A DNA stretch of 64,000 nt from Chitinophaga flava. Lineage in GTDB: Bacteria > Bacteroidota > Bacteroidia > Chitinophagales > Chitinophagaceae. The stretch's first letter is position 1. Every line of letters starts with the position of its first letter. Shown piece after piece: positions 26,283 through 35,560 of the stretch. Both the position numbers and the translations under genes were made by a program. Under the pieces are notes generated by a model, which searched no databases, had not been told where the DNA came from, and saw only the letters and a program-made list of their open reading frames with translations. The stretch covers positions 2,232,001-2,296,000 of the forward strand of contig NZ_QFFJ01000001.1 in the NCBI RefSeq assembly GCF_003308995.1, in the 5' to 3' direction.

Positions 26283-28535
26283 TTATAATTGCGATTCTTC
26301 CAGTCGTTGTACAGATTGTATGCCATCCAGCTTTTTAAGCCGTTCTACCAACTCATCCAGCTCTTCCTTATCATGTACATATACTTTGATCAGCCCCTCA
26401 AAAAGCCCCTCTTTAGACTCAATACTGAGGGCAGAGATATTAATCTTCAGTTCACCGGAGATGATATTGGTGATTTTGTGGATAACACCCACATCATCCA
26501 TTCCTATGATCCGTAAACCGGTCAGGAAGGAGATCTCTCTGTTTTTAACCCATTTGGTTTTTACCACCCTGTGGCCGTAGTTGGCCAGCAGCTGTGCAGC
26601 ATTGGGGCAGTTGGTACGGTGAATTTTAAGGCCTTCACTGGCGGTGATAAAGCCGAACACGTCGTCACCAGGAATAGGACGGCAGCAGTTGGCCAGTTTG
26701 TAGGCTATCTTATCAGAACTTTCTCCGAAGATGATCAGCTCTGCATCTTTTTTGGAAGGGAGCTGCTGATGTTTGACATGCTCTTCCGGCTGGTGTTCCG
26801 GTTGTTTGGCCGGTTTGGGCTGTTCCAGCTTGTCGCCCAGGAGGGAAAACTGTTTCAGCTCTTTCAGGTCAATGTTCTTAACCGCGATCTGGTAGTAGAG
26901 GTCCAGTGGTGACGGTTGTTTATAGAACTGGACCAGCTCGTTAATATTGTGCTGACTGGCAGTGATTTTCATGTGGTCCAGCTTGCGTTCCAGCGCAGCT
27001 TTACCATCCATGGCCACTTTCCTTTTTTCTTCCTTCAGTGCGTCCTTGATTTTGGACTTGGCTTTGGCTGTCAGTACAAAGTTGAGCCAGTCTTCCGACG
27101 GCTTCTGTTTGTTGGAAGTAATGATTTCCACCTGGTCTCCACTGCGTAGCTTATGGCTGAGTGGTACCAGCTTGTAGTTGACTTTGGCGCCAATACACTT
27201 GTTACCTACAGCACTGTGGATGGCATAGGCAAAATCCAGCGCGGTGGAGTTGACCGGTAATATTTTCAGGTCGCCTTTTGGCGTGTATACATAGATCTCT
27301 TCAGTGAAGAGGTTGCTTTTAAAATCGGCCAGGAAGTCCAGTGTATTGGAATCCGGGTTGCTGAGGATTTCCCTGATCTGGGTAAACCACTGATCAAATT
27401 TAGACTCCTGTTGCGGGTTCTGGGCACCTTCCTTATAGCGCCAGTGAGCGGCCACACCTTTTTCGGCGTAGTCGTTCATACGTTTGGAGCGTATTTGTAC
27501 TTCCACCCATTTACCGTTGGGGCCCATTACGGTCACGTGCAGGGCTTCGTAACCATTGGACTTGGGGTTACTGAGCCAGTCGCGGGTGCGTTCGGGGCTG
27601 GGGTGATAGAAGTCGGTGATGATGGAATATACCTTCCAGCAATCTGCCTTTTCCTTGTCCAGTGGTGAATCCAGGATAATACGGATGGCAAAGAGATCAT
27701 ATACTTCTTCAAAGGCTACGCCTTTTGTTTTGATCTTATTGTGGATGGAGTGGATCGATTTAGGGCGACCGTAGATTTCGAAAGTGAAGCCTTCCTCCTG
27801 TAATACCTCTTTGATGGGTTTGATAAACTCATTGATATAACGGGTACGCTCGCGTTTGGTCTCTTTAAGGCGTTTGGCGATTTCACGGTAGGTTTGTTGT
27901 TCCGTGTATTTCATGGCCAGGTCTTCCATCTCGGACTTGATATTGTAAAGTCCCAGGCGGTGGGCCAGTGGCGCGTAGATAAACACCGTTTCGGAGGCTA
28001 TCTTCAGTTGTTTCTCCCGGCTCATGCTGTCGAGGGTACGCATATTATGCAGCCTGTCTGCCAGCTTGATGAGTATTACGCGGGGATCATCTGCCAGAGT
28101 GAGCAGTATTTTCTTGAAATTTTCGGCCTGTGCTGTGCTGGTATTGGAGTCGATGACCGTGGATATTTTGGTAAGACCGTCCACGATATGGGCTATTTCA
28201 TTACCAAATTCGCGGGACACATCTTCCAGGGTCACTTCTGTATCTTCTACCGTATCGTGCAGCAAGGCACAGATAGCCGAGCGTACGCCCAGTCCTATTT
28301 CTTCCACACATATCTGTGCTACTGCCAACGGATGCAGGATATAAGGTTCGCCTGATTTCCGGCGCATTTCCTTATGTGCGTCCGCTGCCATTTCAAAAGC
28401 AGTACGTACCAGCTCCCTGTCGCCTTTTTTCAAACGGGGTTTCAACGCCCTTAATAAAGCGCGGTAATGCCGGACGATTTCTTTTTTCTCCTGCTCTTCG
28501 TCGAGATTATATTTTTGAACTGCCGCTGTTTCCAT
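26283..28535 (-). CDS. rsh: Bifunctional (p)ppGpp synthetase/hydrolase, RelA/SpoT family
   Basis: 750 residues. The HD hydrolase domain is intact (SGEPYILHPLAVA, LLHDTVEDT, KLADRLHNMRTL), and the synthetase domain has RPKSIHSIHNKIKTKG and YEALHVTVMGPNGKWVEVQIR. A TGS domain follows (IYVYTPKGDLKILPVNST) and a C-terminal ACT domain (FLTGLRIIGMDDVGVIHKITN). Both catalytic halves keep their key motifs, so the enzyme should both make and break (p)ppGpp in the stringent response. It stands alone, between purA and a response regulator. Confidence 0.95.
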   Translation of the reverse strand: METAAVQKYNLDEEQEKKEIVRHYRALLRALKPRLKKGDRELVRTAFEMAADAHKEMRRKSGEPYILHPLAVAQICVEEIGLGVRSAICALLHDTVEDTEVTLEDVSREFGNEIAHIVDGLTKISTVIDSNTSTAQAENFKKILLTLADDPRVILIKLADRLHNMRTLDSMSREKQLKIASETVFIYAPLAHRLGLYNIKSEMEDLAMKYTEQQTYREIAKRLKETKRERTRYINEFIKPIKEVLQEEGFTFEIYGRPKSIHSIHNKIKTKGVAFEEVYDLFAIRIILDSPLDKEKADCWKVYSIITDFYHPSPERTRDWLSNPKSNGYEALHVTVMGPNGKWVEVQIRSKRMNDYAEKGVAAHWRYKEGAQNPQQESKFDQWFTQIREILSNPDSNTLDFLADFKSNLFTEEIYVYTPKGDLKILPVNSTALDFAYAIHSAVGNKCIGAKVNYKLVPLSHKLRSGDQVEIITSNKQKPSEDWLNFVLTAKAKSKIKDALKEEKRKVAMDGKAALERKLDHMKITASQHNINELVQFYKQPSPLDLYYQIAVKNIDLKELKQFSLLGDKLEQPKPAKQPEHQPEEHVKHQQLPSKKDAELIIFGESSDKIAYKLANCCRPIPGDDVFGFITASEGLKIHRTNCPNAAQLLANYGHRVVKTKWVKNREISFLTGLRIIGMDDVGVIHKITNIISGELKINISALSIESKEGLFEGLIKVYVHDKEELDELVERLKKLDGIQSVQRLEESQL

Positions 28536-28801
28536 TGGGCATAAAGTTACGATTTAATATAATCTGAAAGAAACAGCGGCCGGGAAGGAAAAGCGAGCGC
28601 TGACAAAACTGCTTCCCCGCTACAGGGAAGGGCCAGTACACAAGGTTTTACAACGCAACAAAATAAGCACACAAAGGGGTAAAAAGTGGAAAAGACTTAT
28701 CACTTACAGGAAAAAGTATATAAGCATATAAGTCAATATAACCTTTCACAACTTTGGTGCTTACGGGGTTTAAATCCCTTGCGTTCTTTTGCGTAACCGG
28801 G

Positions 28802-29584
28802 TTATTGGATAGCTGTATTGCTCAGTGGGATGGTAATTTTCTGTAGTATGAAATCTTTCGGGACATTGAGGCGCATGCCAACGTTAAAGATGGTTTCCAG
28901 GTTAAGTCTGGGTTCCAGCTTCATTTGTTTGCGGATTTTGCCGATAAAGACGTCCATACTGCGGCTGGAGGTGACATCGTCGCGTCCCCAGAGTTTCATC
29001 AGCAGTTCATCTTTTTTGATGATGATATTGGGGCGATTGAGGAAATATCGCAATAGCTTGGCCTCTGTGGGGGAGAAAGTAGCGACGTATGCTGTCTGAT
29101 TGTCTTTGGGATATACTTTCATTTTGCGGTAGTTGAAGGTATGTTCACCTACCACGTGCCCGATGAGGAGTTCAGATTTGGGGGGGCGGGTCCATTTCAG
29201 GAATGCCTTGACCCTTCTTTGCAACTCCAGCAGGCTGAATGGTTTTACGATATACCCGTCTGCACCCAGCCGGAAGCCATCGAGCCGGTCGGCATCCATG
29301 GTTTTTTCGGCTGACAGGAAAAAGATGGGTACCAGCGTGTTTTTGCTGCGAACTTCCTTGGCCAGCTGAAAGCCGTTTTTTTTCGGCATTACGATATCCA
29401 GTAACAATAAATCGTAGCGTTTCTTTTGAAATTCTGCCCAGGCATCTTCACCGTCCACACAATGCTCAACCTGGTAACCGATACTTTCCAGGTTTCTTTT
29501 GACGATTTCACCGAGTGCCTTATCATCTTCCGCAAGCAGAATACGGGGGTTCTTATTCACTTGGGTTTGCATGTTCATAGTCAA
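28802..29584 (-). CDS. OmpR-type response regulator
   Basis: 260 residues: an N-terminal receiver domain with the acidic pair E19/D20-D21, phospho-acceptor D63 (LLLLDIVMPKKNG) and K114 (YIVKPFS), then a winged-helix DNA-binding domain (FSPTEAKLLRYFLNRP, SRSMDVFIGKIRKQM). The C-terminal end FNVGMRL replaces the usual GxGYRL. The start is either ATG 29584 or 29578. No histidine kinase is adjacent; the only kinase in this window is at 44930-46294, about 15 kb away, and a pairing is only a guess. Confidence 0.92.
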   Translation of the reverse strand: MTMNMQTQVNKNPRILLAEDDKALGEIVKRNLESIGYQVEHCVDGEDAWAEFQKKRYDLLLLDIVMPKKNGFQLAKEVRSKNTLVPIFFLSAEKTMDADRLDGFRLGADGYIVKPFSLLELQRRVKAFLKWTRPPKSELLIGHVVGEHTFNYRKMKVYPKDNQTAYVATFSPTEAKLLRYFLNRPNIIIKKDELLMKLWGRDDVTSSRSMDVFIGKIRKQMKLEPRLNLETIFNVGMRLNVPKDFILQKITIPLSNTAIQ

Positions 29585-29612
29585 GCTTTTTGGACATTCT
29601 ATCTATAAAACA

Positions 29613-29650
29613 AAAAACAGGCTGCCGCGGGTTAGCAACAGCCTGTTTTT
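29613..29650. terminator. Terminator after the alpha-fucosidase gene
   Basis: Perfect 12-bp stem aaaaacaggctg (29613-29624) / cagcctgttttt (29639-29650). It lies just beyond the leftward fucosidase stop and before the response regulator start, with a T-run on both strands. Confidence 0.85.
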
Positions 29651-29687
29651 CTTATTTACGCGAACGAATACTGTATTCACATCATAT

Positions 29688-31124
29688 TCACATCTTTTCC
29701 ACAGCTTCGATACGGATTGCTACCGCGTAATTCCAGGCCTGCTGACGCAGCTTTTCAGGTATACTTACGGTAACAGTATCCCCTACGGATTTCCATCCCA
29801 GTTTACCGGATGCACCCAGCAACTGCATAGCCGCACCCCTGGCCGGTTTAAGACCCTTAAATGTAATCGTGGCCGGAAGCTTTTCCTGGTTGTCCAGCAG
29901 GTATATCGCATATACGCTGCCATCTTTTTTCCGGGTAAAACATACCTTTCCATCTTTATAAGGCGCTACCGCCCGGGTACCATAAATCGCAGCACCATTC
30001 ACTTTTATCCACTCTCCGATACCTTTCATGGTGGTATAGGCAGCTTCATGCAGTTCTCCATCGGGGCCGGGACCAACGTTCAGCAGGTAGTTACCCCCTT
30101 TGGCCACGATATCCACCAGATTGTGAATAAGTGTACCTACCGGCTTGTATTTGTCATCCGGCACATAGGACCAGGAACCGCCCATCGTCATGCAGGTCTC
30201 CCAGGGATAAGACAACGGCTTATCAGGGATCTGCTGCTCAGGGGTACGGTAGTTTTCATATGGCCCGTGTACACTGCGATCTACCACAATCAGGCCTGGC
30301 TGGTGGCTCCGGGCCATTTTGGCAATTTTGCCCATATCGATATCCTGATCCTGTGGTGGTGTTTTGCTCCAGGAAAGGGATTCTTTGGTCTGCTGACGCA
30401 AAGGTCTTACCCAGCCGCCATCCAGCCAGAGGATCTCCAGTTTACCGTAACCAGTCATCAGCTCTTCGATCTGATTGTAGGTATACTGCTTGAACTGATT
30501 CCATCTTTCAGGATATTTTTTTACATCATAGTTCACATTACGGTCGCGGGGCGGGAAATAGTTCCACCAGTAGGCATCGGAATGCCAGTCAGGCTTGGAA
30601 AAATAGGCACCTGCATGAATACCTTCCTTACGGAAAGCTTCAAACACTTCTTTGGCAATATTGGCCCGTGGATTTTTGCTAAAAGCCACGTCAGGAGCGG
30701 TCACGCGGTAATCTGTCTGTCTGGTATCAAACATACAGTAACCATCATGGTGCTTGGTGGTAAACACCAGGTATTTCATACCTGCTTCCCTGGCTGCTTT
30801 CGCCCACTTTTCAGGAGCAAACCGTGTAGGATTGAACGTTTTACCCAGCGCCTCATACTTTTGCAGATATTCAAAATAAGACATCTTAGGGTTATGGGCG
30901 GTCCACCCTTCATCTTCCGGGCAGATACTCCATGACTCCACCACACCCCACTGGGAATATGGCCCCCAATGAATGATCATACCAAATTTCCAGTCCTGCC
31001 ACTCATCCAGTTTCTGCACTACAGCCGGATCTGTTTCCGGCACATAAGGCAATTCTTCTGTTTGCGCACTGGCCGCATTTATTGTCAGCCATGCACAACC
31101 CAATGCCATCCATAATTTTCTCAT
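29688..31124 (-). CDS. Secreted alpha-L-fucosidase, glycoside hydrolase family 29
   Basis: 478 residues with a signal peptide (MRKLWMALGCAWLTINAASAQ). The catalytic barrel begins WKFGMIIHWGPYSQWGVVESW, which is typical of GH29. KYLVFTTKHHDGYCMFDT follows, and the nucleophile aspartate is expected in LEILWLDGGW. The C-terminal part is a beta-sandwich. It would remove alpha-linked L-fucose from glycans. It lies 3 bases after the beta-mannosidase gene, so the two enzymes are co-expressed, as for glycoprotein or plant glycan breakdown. No SusC/SusD pair is near. Confidence 0.93.
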   Translation of the reverse strand: MRKLWMALGCAWLTINAASAQTEELPYVPETDPAVVQKLDEWQDWKFGMIIHWGPYSQWGVVESWSICPEDEGWTAHNPKMSYFEYLQKYEALGKTFNPTRFAPEKWAKAAREAGMKYLVFTTKHHDGYCMFDTRQTDYRVTAPDVAFSKNPRANIAKEVFEAFRKEGIHAGAYFSKPDWHSDAYWWNYFPPRDRNVNYDVKKYPERWNQFKQYTYNQIEELMTGYGKLEILWLDGGWVRPLRQQTKESLSWSKTPPQDQDIDMGKIAKMARSHQPGLIVVDRSVHGPYENYRTPEQQIPDKPLSYPWETCMTMGGSWSYVPDDKYKPVGTLIHNLVDIVAKGGNYLLNVGPGPDGELHEAAYTTMKGIGEWIKVNGAAIYGTRAVAPYKDGKVCFTRKKDGSVYAIYLLDNQEKLPATITFKGLKPARGAAMQLLGASGKLGWKSVGDTVTVSIPEKLRQQAWNYAVAIRIEAVEKM

Positions 31125-31127
31125 AAA

Positions 31128-33722
31128 TCAGTTTTTATAAGTATCTACCAAAGAGGTCACCTTCAGTGCAGCCCTGATGGCTACCGGATTACGTTTTGTA
31201 TATATCCTGATAGTTTTGTTTTCGCCAGGCAGCAGATCAAAATAATTCTCTTCAAACCTTTCTTCCGGCGTAGCATCGTCCAGCTGTAAATAAACATTTC
31301 TCGCCAGTTTCTCCGCTTTAACAGTCATATACACCACGTTATCCTGCGCCGGTTGCTTCCCGAATGTTACCGCAACAGACGGCTCTTCCAGGGCCATCTC
31401 CTTCGCAGGCACAAAATAAAAGATATTCCTCTTGATAATCTTATTGTCAATTCGCAGTTGTGCATAGCATATTACCTCAGCAGGATTCCTTCCCTTCAGA
31501 ATGGCAGCCGTGTCCACAGCAATCACTTTATTGCTGGTATTGGCTTTTATGGTGATATTCTTTAACGTTTGCTGCCACAACGGATGACCGGAAAGGTTGG
31601 TGGCTATCAGCTCCAGATCTCCCTTTTGGTCTTTGTTTTCGTCAGATACCAGCCATATACCCAGCTGTTTGTTTTCTACCAGACCAGATACCAGCAATGG
31701 CGTGAAAGCATCTTTCACGTAATACTGCAAGGCTTTCCAGCGGCCGTAATAATCCCGGCCAGACCAGGAAGGTCCGGGCCAGCAGTCATTCAACTGCCAG
31801 TATAAAGTACCCATGCAATAAGGCATCGCCCTGCGATGTGCCTCTATCGCCACTTTCATGCCTTCAGCCTGCAGCACCTGACTCAGGTATACAAAAGAAG
31901 GGAAGTCTTTGGGTGCGTGGTAATAATGCAGCATATAGGTTTTAATGGCAGTATTACCTTTCGCCGGACTTTTCTGATGCGCCTGCATCACATTGGAAAA
32001 AATATCGTAATCGGCTTTGGTCGCGAAACTGTCGATGGTGGCCATTTCGGGGAATGACTGAAAACCATACTCACTCATAAACCGCGGTATATGTGTGTTA
32101 AATGCTTCAAACCATTCCATACCATGCCATACGCCCCAGTAGTGGTTGTCGCCTTTGGTAAAATCTTCTTTTTTGCCCCAGTTGCTGATAGGAGAAGAAT
32201 GAAAATAAAACCGGCCCGGATCATTTTCCTTCACCACAGTGGGTAACAGCTCTTTAAACAACTGATCGTAGCCTTGTTGCAAGCTCGCCCATTGTGCGTC
32301 CGTATAGGCATAACCGCTCTGCCAGCCCCAGTTCTTAATCGCCACGGCCACTTCATTATTGCCACACCACAACGCCAGCGAAGGATGGTTACGCAAACGT
32401 TTTATCGTATATGCAGCTTCCTGCCTTACATTGGCCAGAAACGCCGTATCAGACGGATACAGCGTGCAGGCAAACATAAAGTCCTGCCATACTAAAATCC
32501 CGCTGGCATCTGCCAGTGCATAAAACTGGTCATCTTCATAAACACCACCTCCCCAAACACGCACCATGTTAAAATGGCTGGACTGCATATCTTCAAACAG
32601 CTGCCGGTACTTCTTTTCAGAAACCCTTGGCAGAAAATTATCCTGCGGAATATAATTGGCTCCTTTCATAAAAACCGCGCGGCCATTGACTTTCACGTAA
32701 AAGCTTTCGCCCAGGCTATCTGGTTTATTCACCACTTCAATTGTACGGAGTCCTATCAACTGTTGATCTGTGGCCAACACTGTGTTTTTATCCACCAGTT
32801 GAGCAGACATGGTGTAACGGGTAGGATCGCCCAAACCTGCCGGCCACCATAGTTTCGGCTGTTTGATTTGTACCGGTACCTGAATGGTATTAGTGCCTTT
32901 TTGCAGCGTTACTACTTTGGTGATGGTTTGCTGTCCGGCTCCCGGCAGGGCAGCGGAAAGCTTCAGGCTGTAAGTGCCTGCTGTTACCGTTTCCAGCGTA
33001 AGCACTGCATTTATAGCAGCTTTAGCGGCGTCCAGCTGCTGCTGTTGCCACCATATATCCCGAATGATCGCTTTATTCCATTTTTTCAGGTATACGGGTT
33101 TCCATATGCCGGCAGTCACCAGACGGGGGCCCCAGTCCCAACCATAATGATACGGCGCTTTGCGGGCGTATACACTGAGCGGAATATCACTGGCATCATT
33201 ACCAGCCGGATAGATCACCTGATCTTTCAGAAACTGTGGCATATCATGTTTGATAGGGCTTTCGAACAGCACCCTCAATTCGTTTTCGCCTTCATGCAGC
33301 CACTGTTTTACATTCACCACCTGTTCTACAAACATGTTGGCAGATTGTAATACCAGGTGCCCATTCACGTATACAGACGCATAGGTGTCCAGTCCTTTGA
33401 AATCCAGTTCCAGTACATCATACTGCAGATCACTGGCAGTCAGCTTCCATCTTTTGCGATATTGCCAGTCTTTTTTATCGACCCACTGCACCGCTTTTTC
33501 ATTGGTGCCTACAAAAGGATCGGGTATCAGTTGCAATGCCAGCAGGTCAGTATGTACCGTGCCGGGAACAGTCGCCGGTCGCCATATGCCTTCGTCCACA
33601 CGAGAGAATTCCCATCCTGAAACCAGTGTATCAGCAACGATCTCCGCTGCATAAATCGATTTAGTAAAACAGGTTAAAAAAAAGATCGATATCAGCCATC
33701 GACCCCATCTATTGTATTTCAT
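31128..33722 (-). CDS. Secreted beta-mannosidase, glycoside hydrolase family 2
   Basis: 864 residues: signal peptide (about 1-25), a GH2 sugar-binding domain (WRPATVPGTVHTDLL, YHYGWDWGPRLVTAG), an immunoglobulin-like domain, the catalytic barrel, and C-terminal beta domains. The acid/base glutamate is in LALWCGNNEVAVAIKNW and the nucleophile is expected in RFMSEYGFQSFPEM. Both match the beta-mannosidase branch of GH2. It is the first gene of the pair with the fucosidase. The start MKYNRWGRWLISIFFLTCF gives a clear signal peptide. Confidence 0.93.
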   Translation of the reverse strand: MKYNRWGRWLISIFFLTCFTKSIYAAEIVADTLVSGWEFSRVDEGIWRPATVPGTVHTDLLALQLIPDPFVGTNEKAVQWVDKKDWQYRKRWKLTASDLQYDVLELDFKGLDTYASVYVNGHLVLQSANMFVEQVVNVKQWLHEGENELRVLFESPIKHDMPQFLKDQVIYPAGNDASDIPLSVYARKAPYHYGWDWGPRLVTAGIWKPVYLKKWNKAIIRDIWWQQQQLDAAKAAINAVLTLETVTAGTYSLKLSAALPGAGQQTITKVVTLQKGTNTIQVPVQIKQPKLWWPAGLGDPTRYTMSAQLVDKNTVLATDQQLIGLRTIEVVNKPDSLGESFYVKVNGRAVFMKGANYIPQDNFLPRVSEKKYRQLFEDMQSSHFNMVRVWGGGVYEDDQFYALADASGILVWQDFMFACTLYPSDTAFLANVRQEAAYTIKRLRNHPSLALWCGNNEVAVAIKNWGWQSGYAYTDAQWASLQQGYDQLFKELLPTVVKENDPGRFYFHSSPISNWGKKEDFTKGDNHYWGVWHGMEWFEAFNTHIPRFMSEYGFQSFPEMATIDSFATKADYDIFSNVMQAHQKSPAKGNTAIKTYMLHYYHAPKDFPSFVYLSQVLQAEGMKVAIEAHRRAMPYCMGTLYWQLNDCWPGPSWSGRDYYGRWKALQYYVKDAFTPLLVSGLVENKQLGIWLVSDENKDQKGDLELIATNLSGHPLWQQTLKNITIKANTSNKVIAVDTAAILKGRNPAEVICYAQLRIDNKIIKRNIFYFVPAKEMALEEPSVAVTFGKQPAQDNVVYMTVKAEKLARNVYLQLDDATPEERFEENYFDLLPGENKTIRIYTKRNPVAIRAALKVTSLVDTYKN

Positions 33723-33776
33723 AACTTGATTTTTCTACCAGTTCCAAAAATAACATTGATTTACGATCTTTGGTAC

Positions 33777-33947
33777 ATGAAAAGCTTGTGGCGACAAATA
33801 TTAAGATACTTCTATATTGGTAAAGGTGACCCCAATGCGCCCAAAACGCGTTATGTGGCTATGATGCATGGCATGAACCGCATCTCCATTATTCTTTTCG
33901 TCATCGCCTTGATTGTGATGATTATAAGATTAATGAGAAGGCATTAA
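33777..33947 (+). CDS. Small membrane protein, probably DUF6728 family
   Basis: 56 residues from ATG 33777 (MKSLWRQILRYFYIGKGDPNAPKTRYVAMMHGMNRISIILFVIALIVMIIRLMRRH, given here only as its ends and the core MMHGMNRIS). A longer in-frame start at 33726 adds a leader that overlaps the promoter area and is less likely. The pattern, an aromatic basic N-terminus, a DPN motif, MMHGMNRIS and one C-terminal helix, resembles an uncharacterised Bacteroidota family that I recall as DUF6728. It is divergent from the mannosidase gene. Confidence 0.72.
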   Translation: MKSLWRQILRYFYIGKGDPNAPKTRYVAMMHGMNRISIILFVIALIVMIIRLMRRH

Positions 33948-34033
33948 CCGGAACTGTGATGTATGTGATGATAGTGATGTGTATGATGATAGCCCGCGGA
34001 GATTATAGACTTTTGATATTCTGATTTTTGATA

Positions 34034-34078
34034 AAAAGGGAGCAGCCATTGACCTGGTGTCAATGGCTGCTCCCTTTT
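34034..34078. terminator. Bidirectional terminator after lpxB and the DUF6728-like gene
   Basis: Perfect 20-bp stem (34034-34053 / 34059-34078) with a 5-base loop ctggt. It contains the core GCCATTGAC...GTCAATGGC. It is convergently placed for both neighbours. Confidence 0.88.
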
Positions 34079-34093
34079 ATAAATCTCTTTAAA

Positions 34094-35200
34094 TTATTTT
34101 CCTTTTGCGTAATTCACGATTACTTCAGCTGCCCTGCCGCTGGCATCTTTTTCACCGAGTTTATGCCATAACTCGGCATAATCGGCCTGGATACGCTGGC
34201 GGGCACCATCGTTTTTAAGAAGACTGGTGAGTTCTGTCAGCAGGTTTTCTTCAGTGAGATCGTGCTGGATCAGCTCTTTCACTACTGGTCTGTCCATGAT
34301 GAGGTTAACCAGAGAGATATATTTTACCTTGATCAGCTTTTTAGCAAAAAAATAAGAGATAGGATTGCCTTTGTAACATACTACCTCCGGCACGCCAAAC
34401 AAGGCTGTTTCCAGGGTGGCGGTACCCGATGTTACCAGGGCTGCCTTTGCCTGGCGCAGTAATCTGTAGGTTTTGCCTTTCACCATCGATACGTTGGGAT
34501 GCTGACCGGTGAGACCTTCCAGGAAATGGTCGTCGAGGCTGGGGGCCTGTGCCACCACAAACTGGTAATCCGGGAAATGTTTGGCCATCGTGAGCATAAT
34601 CGGCAGCTTTACGCTTACTTCCTGCTTACGGCTACCCGGCAATACGGCTATCACCGGCTTGCTGGACAGCGGCGCATCTGCAGGCGCTTCTTTGGCGTTT
34701 TTGATCACTTCCACCAGCGGATGCCCTACATACTCCGTTTCAAAATTCCATTTGCGATAGAATTCCTGTTCAAACGGCAGGATACACAGCATTTTGTCCA
34801 CATCCCGCTTAATCTTCTTCACCCTGCTTTCTTTCCAGGCCCATACCTGGGGAGAGATGTAGTAAACTGTTTTAATACCCAGCTGTTTGGCCCATTCCGC
34901 GATGCGCATGTTAAAGCCGGGATAGTCTACCAGCACCAGTACATCGGGTTTAAAGGCAGCAATATCTTTTTTGCACAGCTCCATATTACGCAGGATCGTC
35001 CGCAGATTCATCACTACCTCCACAAAACCCATAAAGGCCAGTTCCTTGTAGTGCTTCACCACGTTTACCCCGGCAGCTTCCATCAGATCACCGCCCCATC
35101 CCCGTATATCTGCTGCAGTATCCAGCTGCTTCATCCGCCTGACCAGGTTGCTGCCATGCAGATCTCCTGACGCCTCTCCTGCTATAATGTAATATTTCAA
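34094..35200 (-). CDS. lpxB: Lipid-A-disaccharide synthase
   Basis: Glycosyltransferase that joins UDP-diacylglucosamine and lipid X into the lipid A disaccharide at the inner membrane; 368 residues. Signatures are YYIIAGEASGDLHGSNLVR, VLVDYPGFNMRIA, YYISPQVWAWKESRVKKI and VLPGSRKQEV. The ACCEPTOR-side phrase ALVTSGTATLETALFGVPEVVCY is typical of the family. It is the last gene of the surE-membrane protein-lpxB cluster, 18 bases after the previous stop. Confidence 0.96.
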   Translation of the reverse strand: MKYYIIAGEASGDLHGSNLVRRMKQLDTAADIRGWGGDLMEAAGVNVVKHYKELAFMGFVEVVMNLRTILRNMELCKKDIAAFKPDVLVLVDYPGFNMRIAEWAKQLGIKTVYYISPQVWAWKESRVKKIKRDVDKMLCILPFEQEFYRKWNFETEYVGHPLVEVIKNAKEAPADAPLSSKPVIAVLPGSRKQEVSVKLPIMLTMAKHFPDYQFVVAQAPSLDDHFLEGLTGQHPNVSMVKGKTYRLLRQAKAALVTSGTATLETALFGVPEVVCYKGNPISYFFAKKLIKVKYISLVNLIMDRPVVKELIQHDLTEENLLTELTSLLKNDGARQRIQADYAELWHKLGEKDASGRAAEVIVNYAKGK

Positions 35201-35218
35201 TCTGGTGTTTATTAAAAA

Positions 35219-35521
35219 TTATCTGATCAGTTTCAGTAACAGCATGCCTATTGCATACAGCATCGTTACCAGGAAAATACCTTTTGCTGTAATGTCTTTC
35301 CTGGTCCTGGTATACAGAAAAAAGACCAACCCGTTGAGCAACACACAAACACTCATGATTTTGGGAATCATTTGCCTGTTGTCTTTCAGGATGTTTAAAA
35401 ACTGTCCCAGCCCCATATTGTTATGAGGTCTGATGAGGAAAAAATAATACAGGAAAAATGCTACCAGCGGGGTTATCAACCCCAGAACAATTCCTAAGGA
35501 AAGGTTGTCTTTTTTCAACAT
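35219..35521 (-). CDS. Three-helix membrane protein between surE and lpxB (unknown)
   Basis: 100 residues with three hydrophobic helices (LGIVLGLITPLVAFFLYYFFL, KIMSVCVLLNGLVFFLY, GIFLVTMLYAIGMLLL) and short charged loops. I do not recognise the family. The position, 39 bases after surE and 18 bases before lpxB on the same strand, makes a role at the cell envelope plausible, but this is only context. Confidence 0.75.
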   Translation of the reverse strand: MLKKDNLSLGIVLGLITPLVAFFLYYFFLIRPHNNMGLGQFLNILKDNRQMIPKIMSVCVLLNGLVFFLYTRTRKDITAKGIFLVTMLYAIGMLLLKLIR

Positions 35522-35560
35522 ACTGTTATTATAATGGCGATATTAAGGTTGCCGTAAGTT

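Noticed and set aside
29688..33722. A full polysaccharide utilisation locus
   Set aside because: There is no SusC, SusD, or hybrid sensor next to the two glycosidases.
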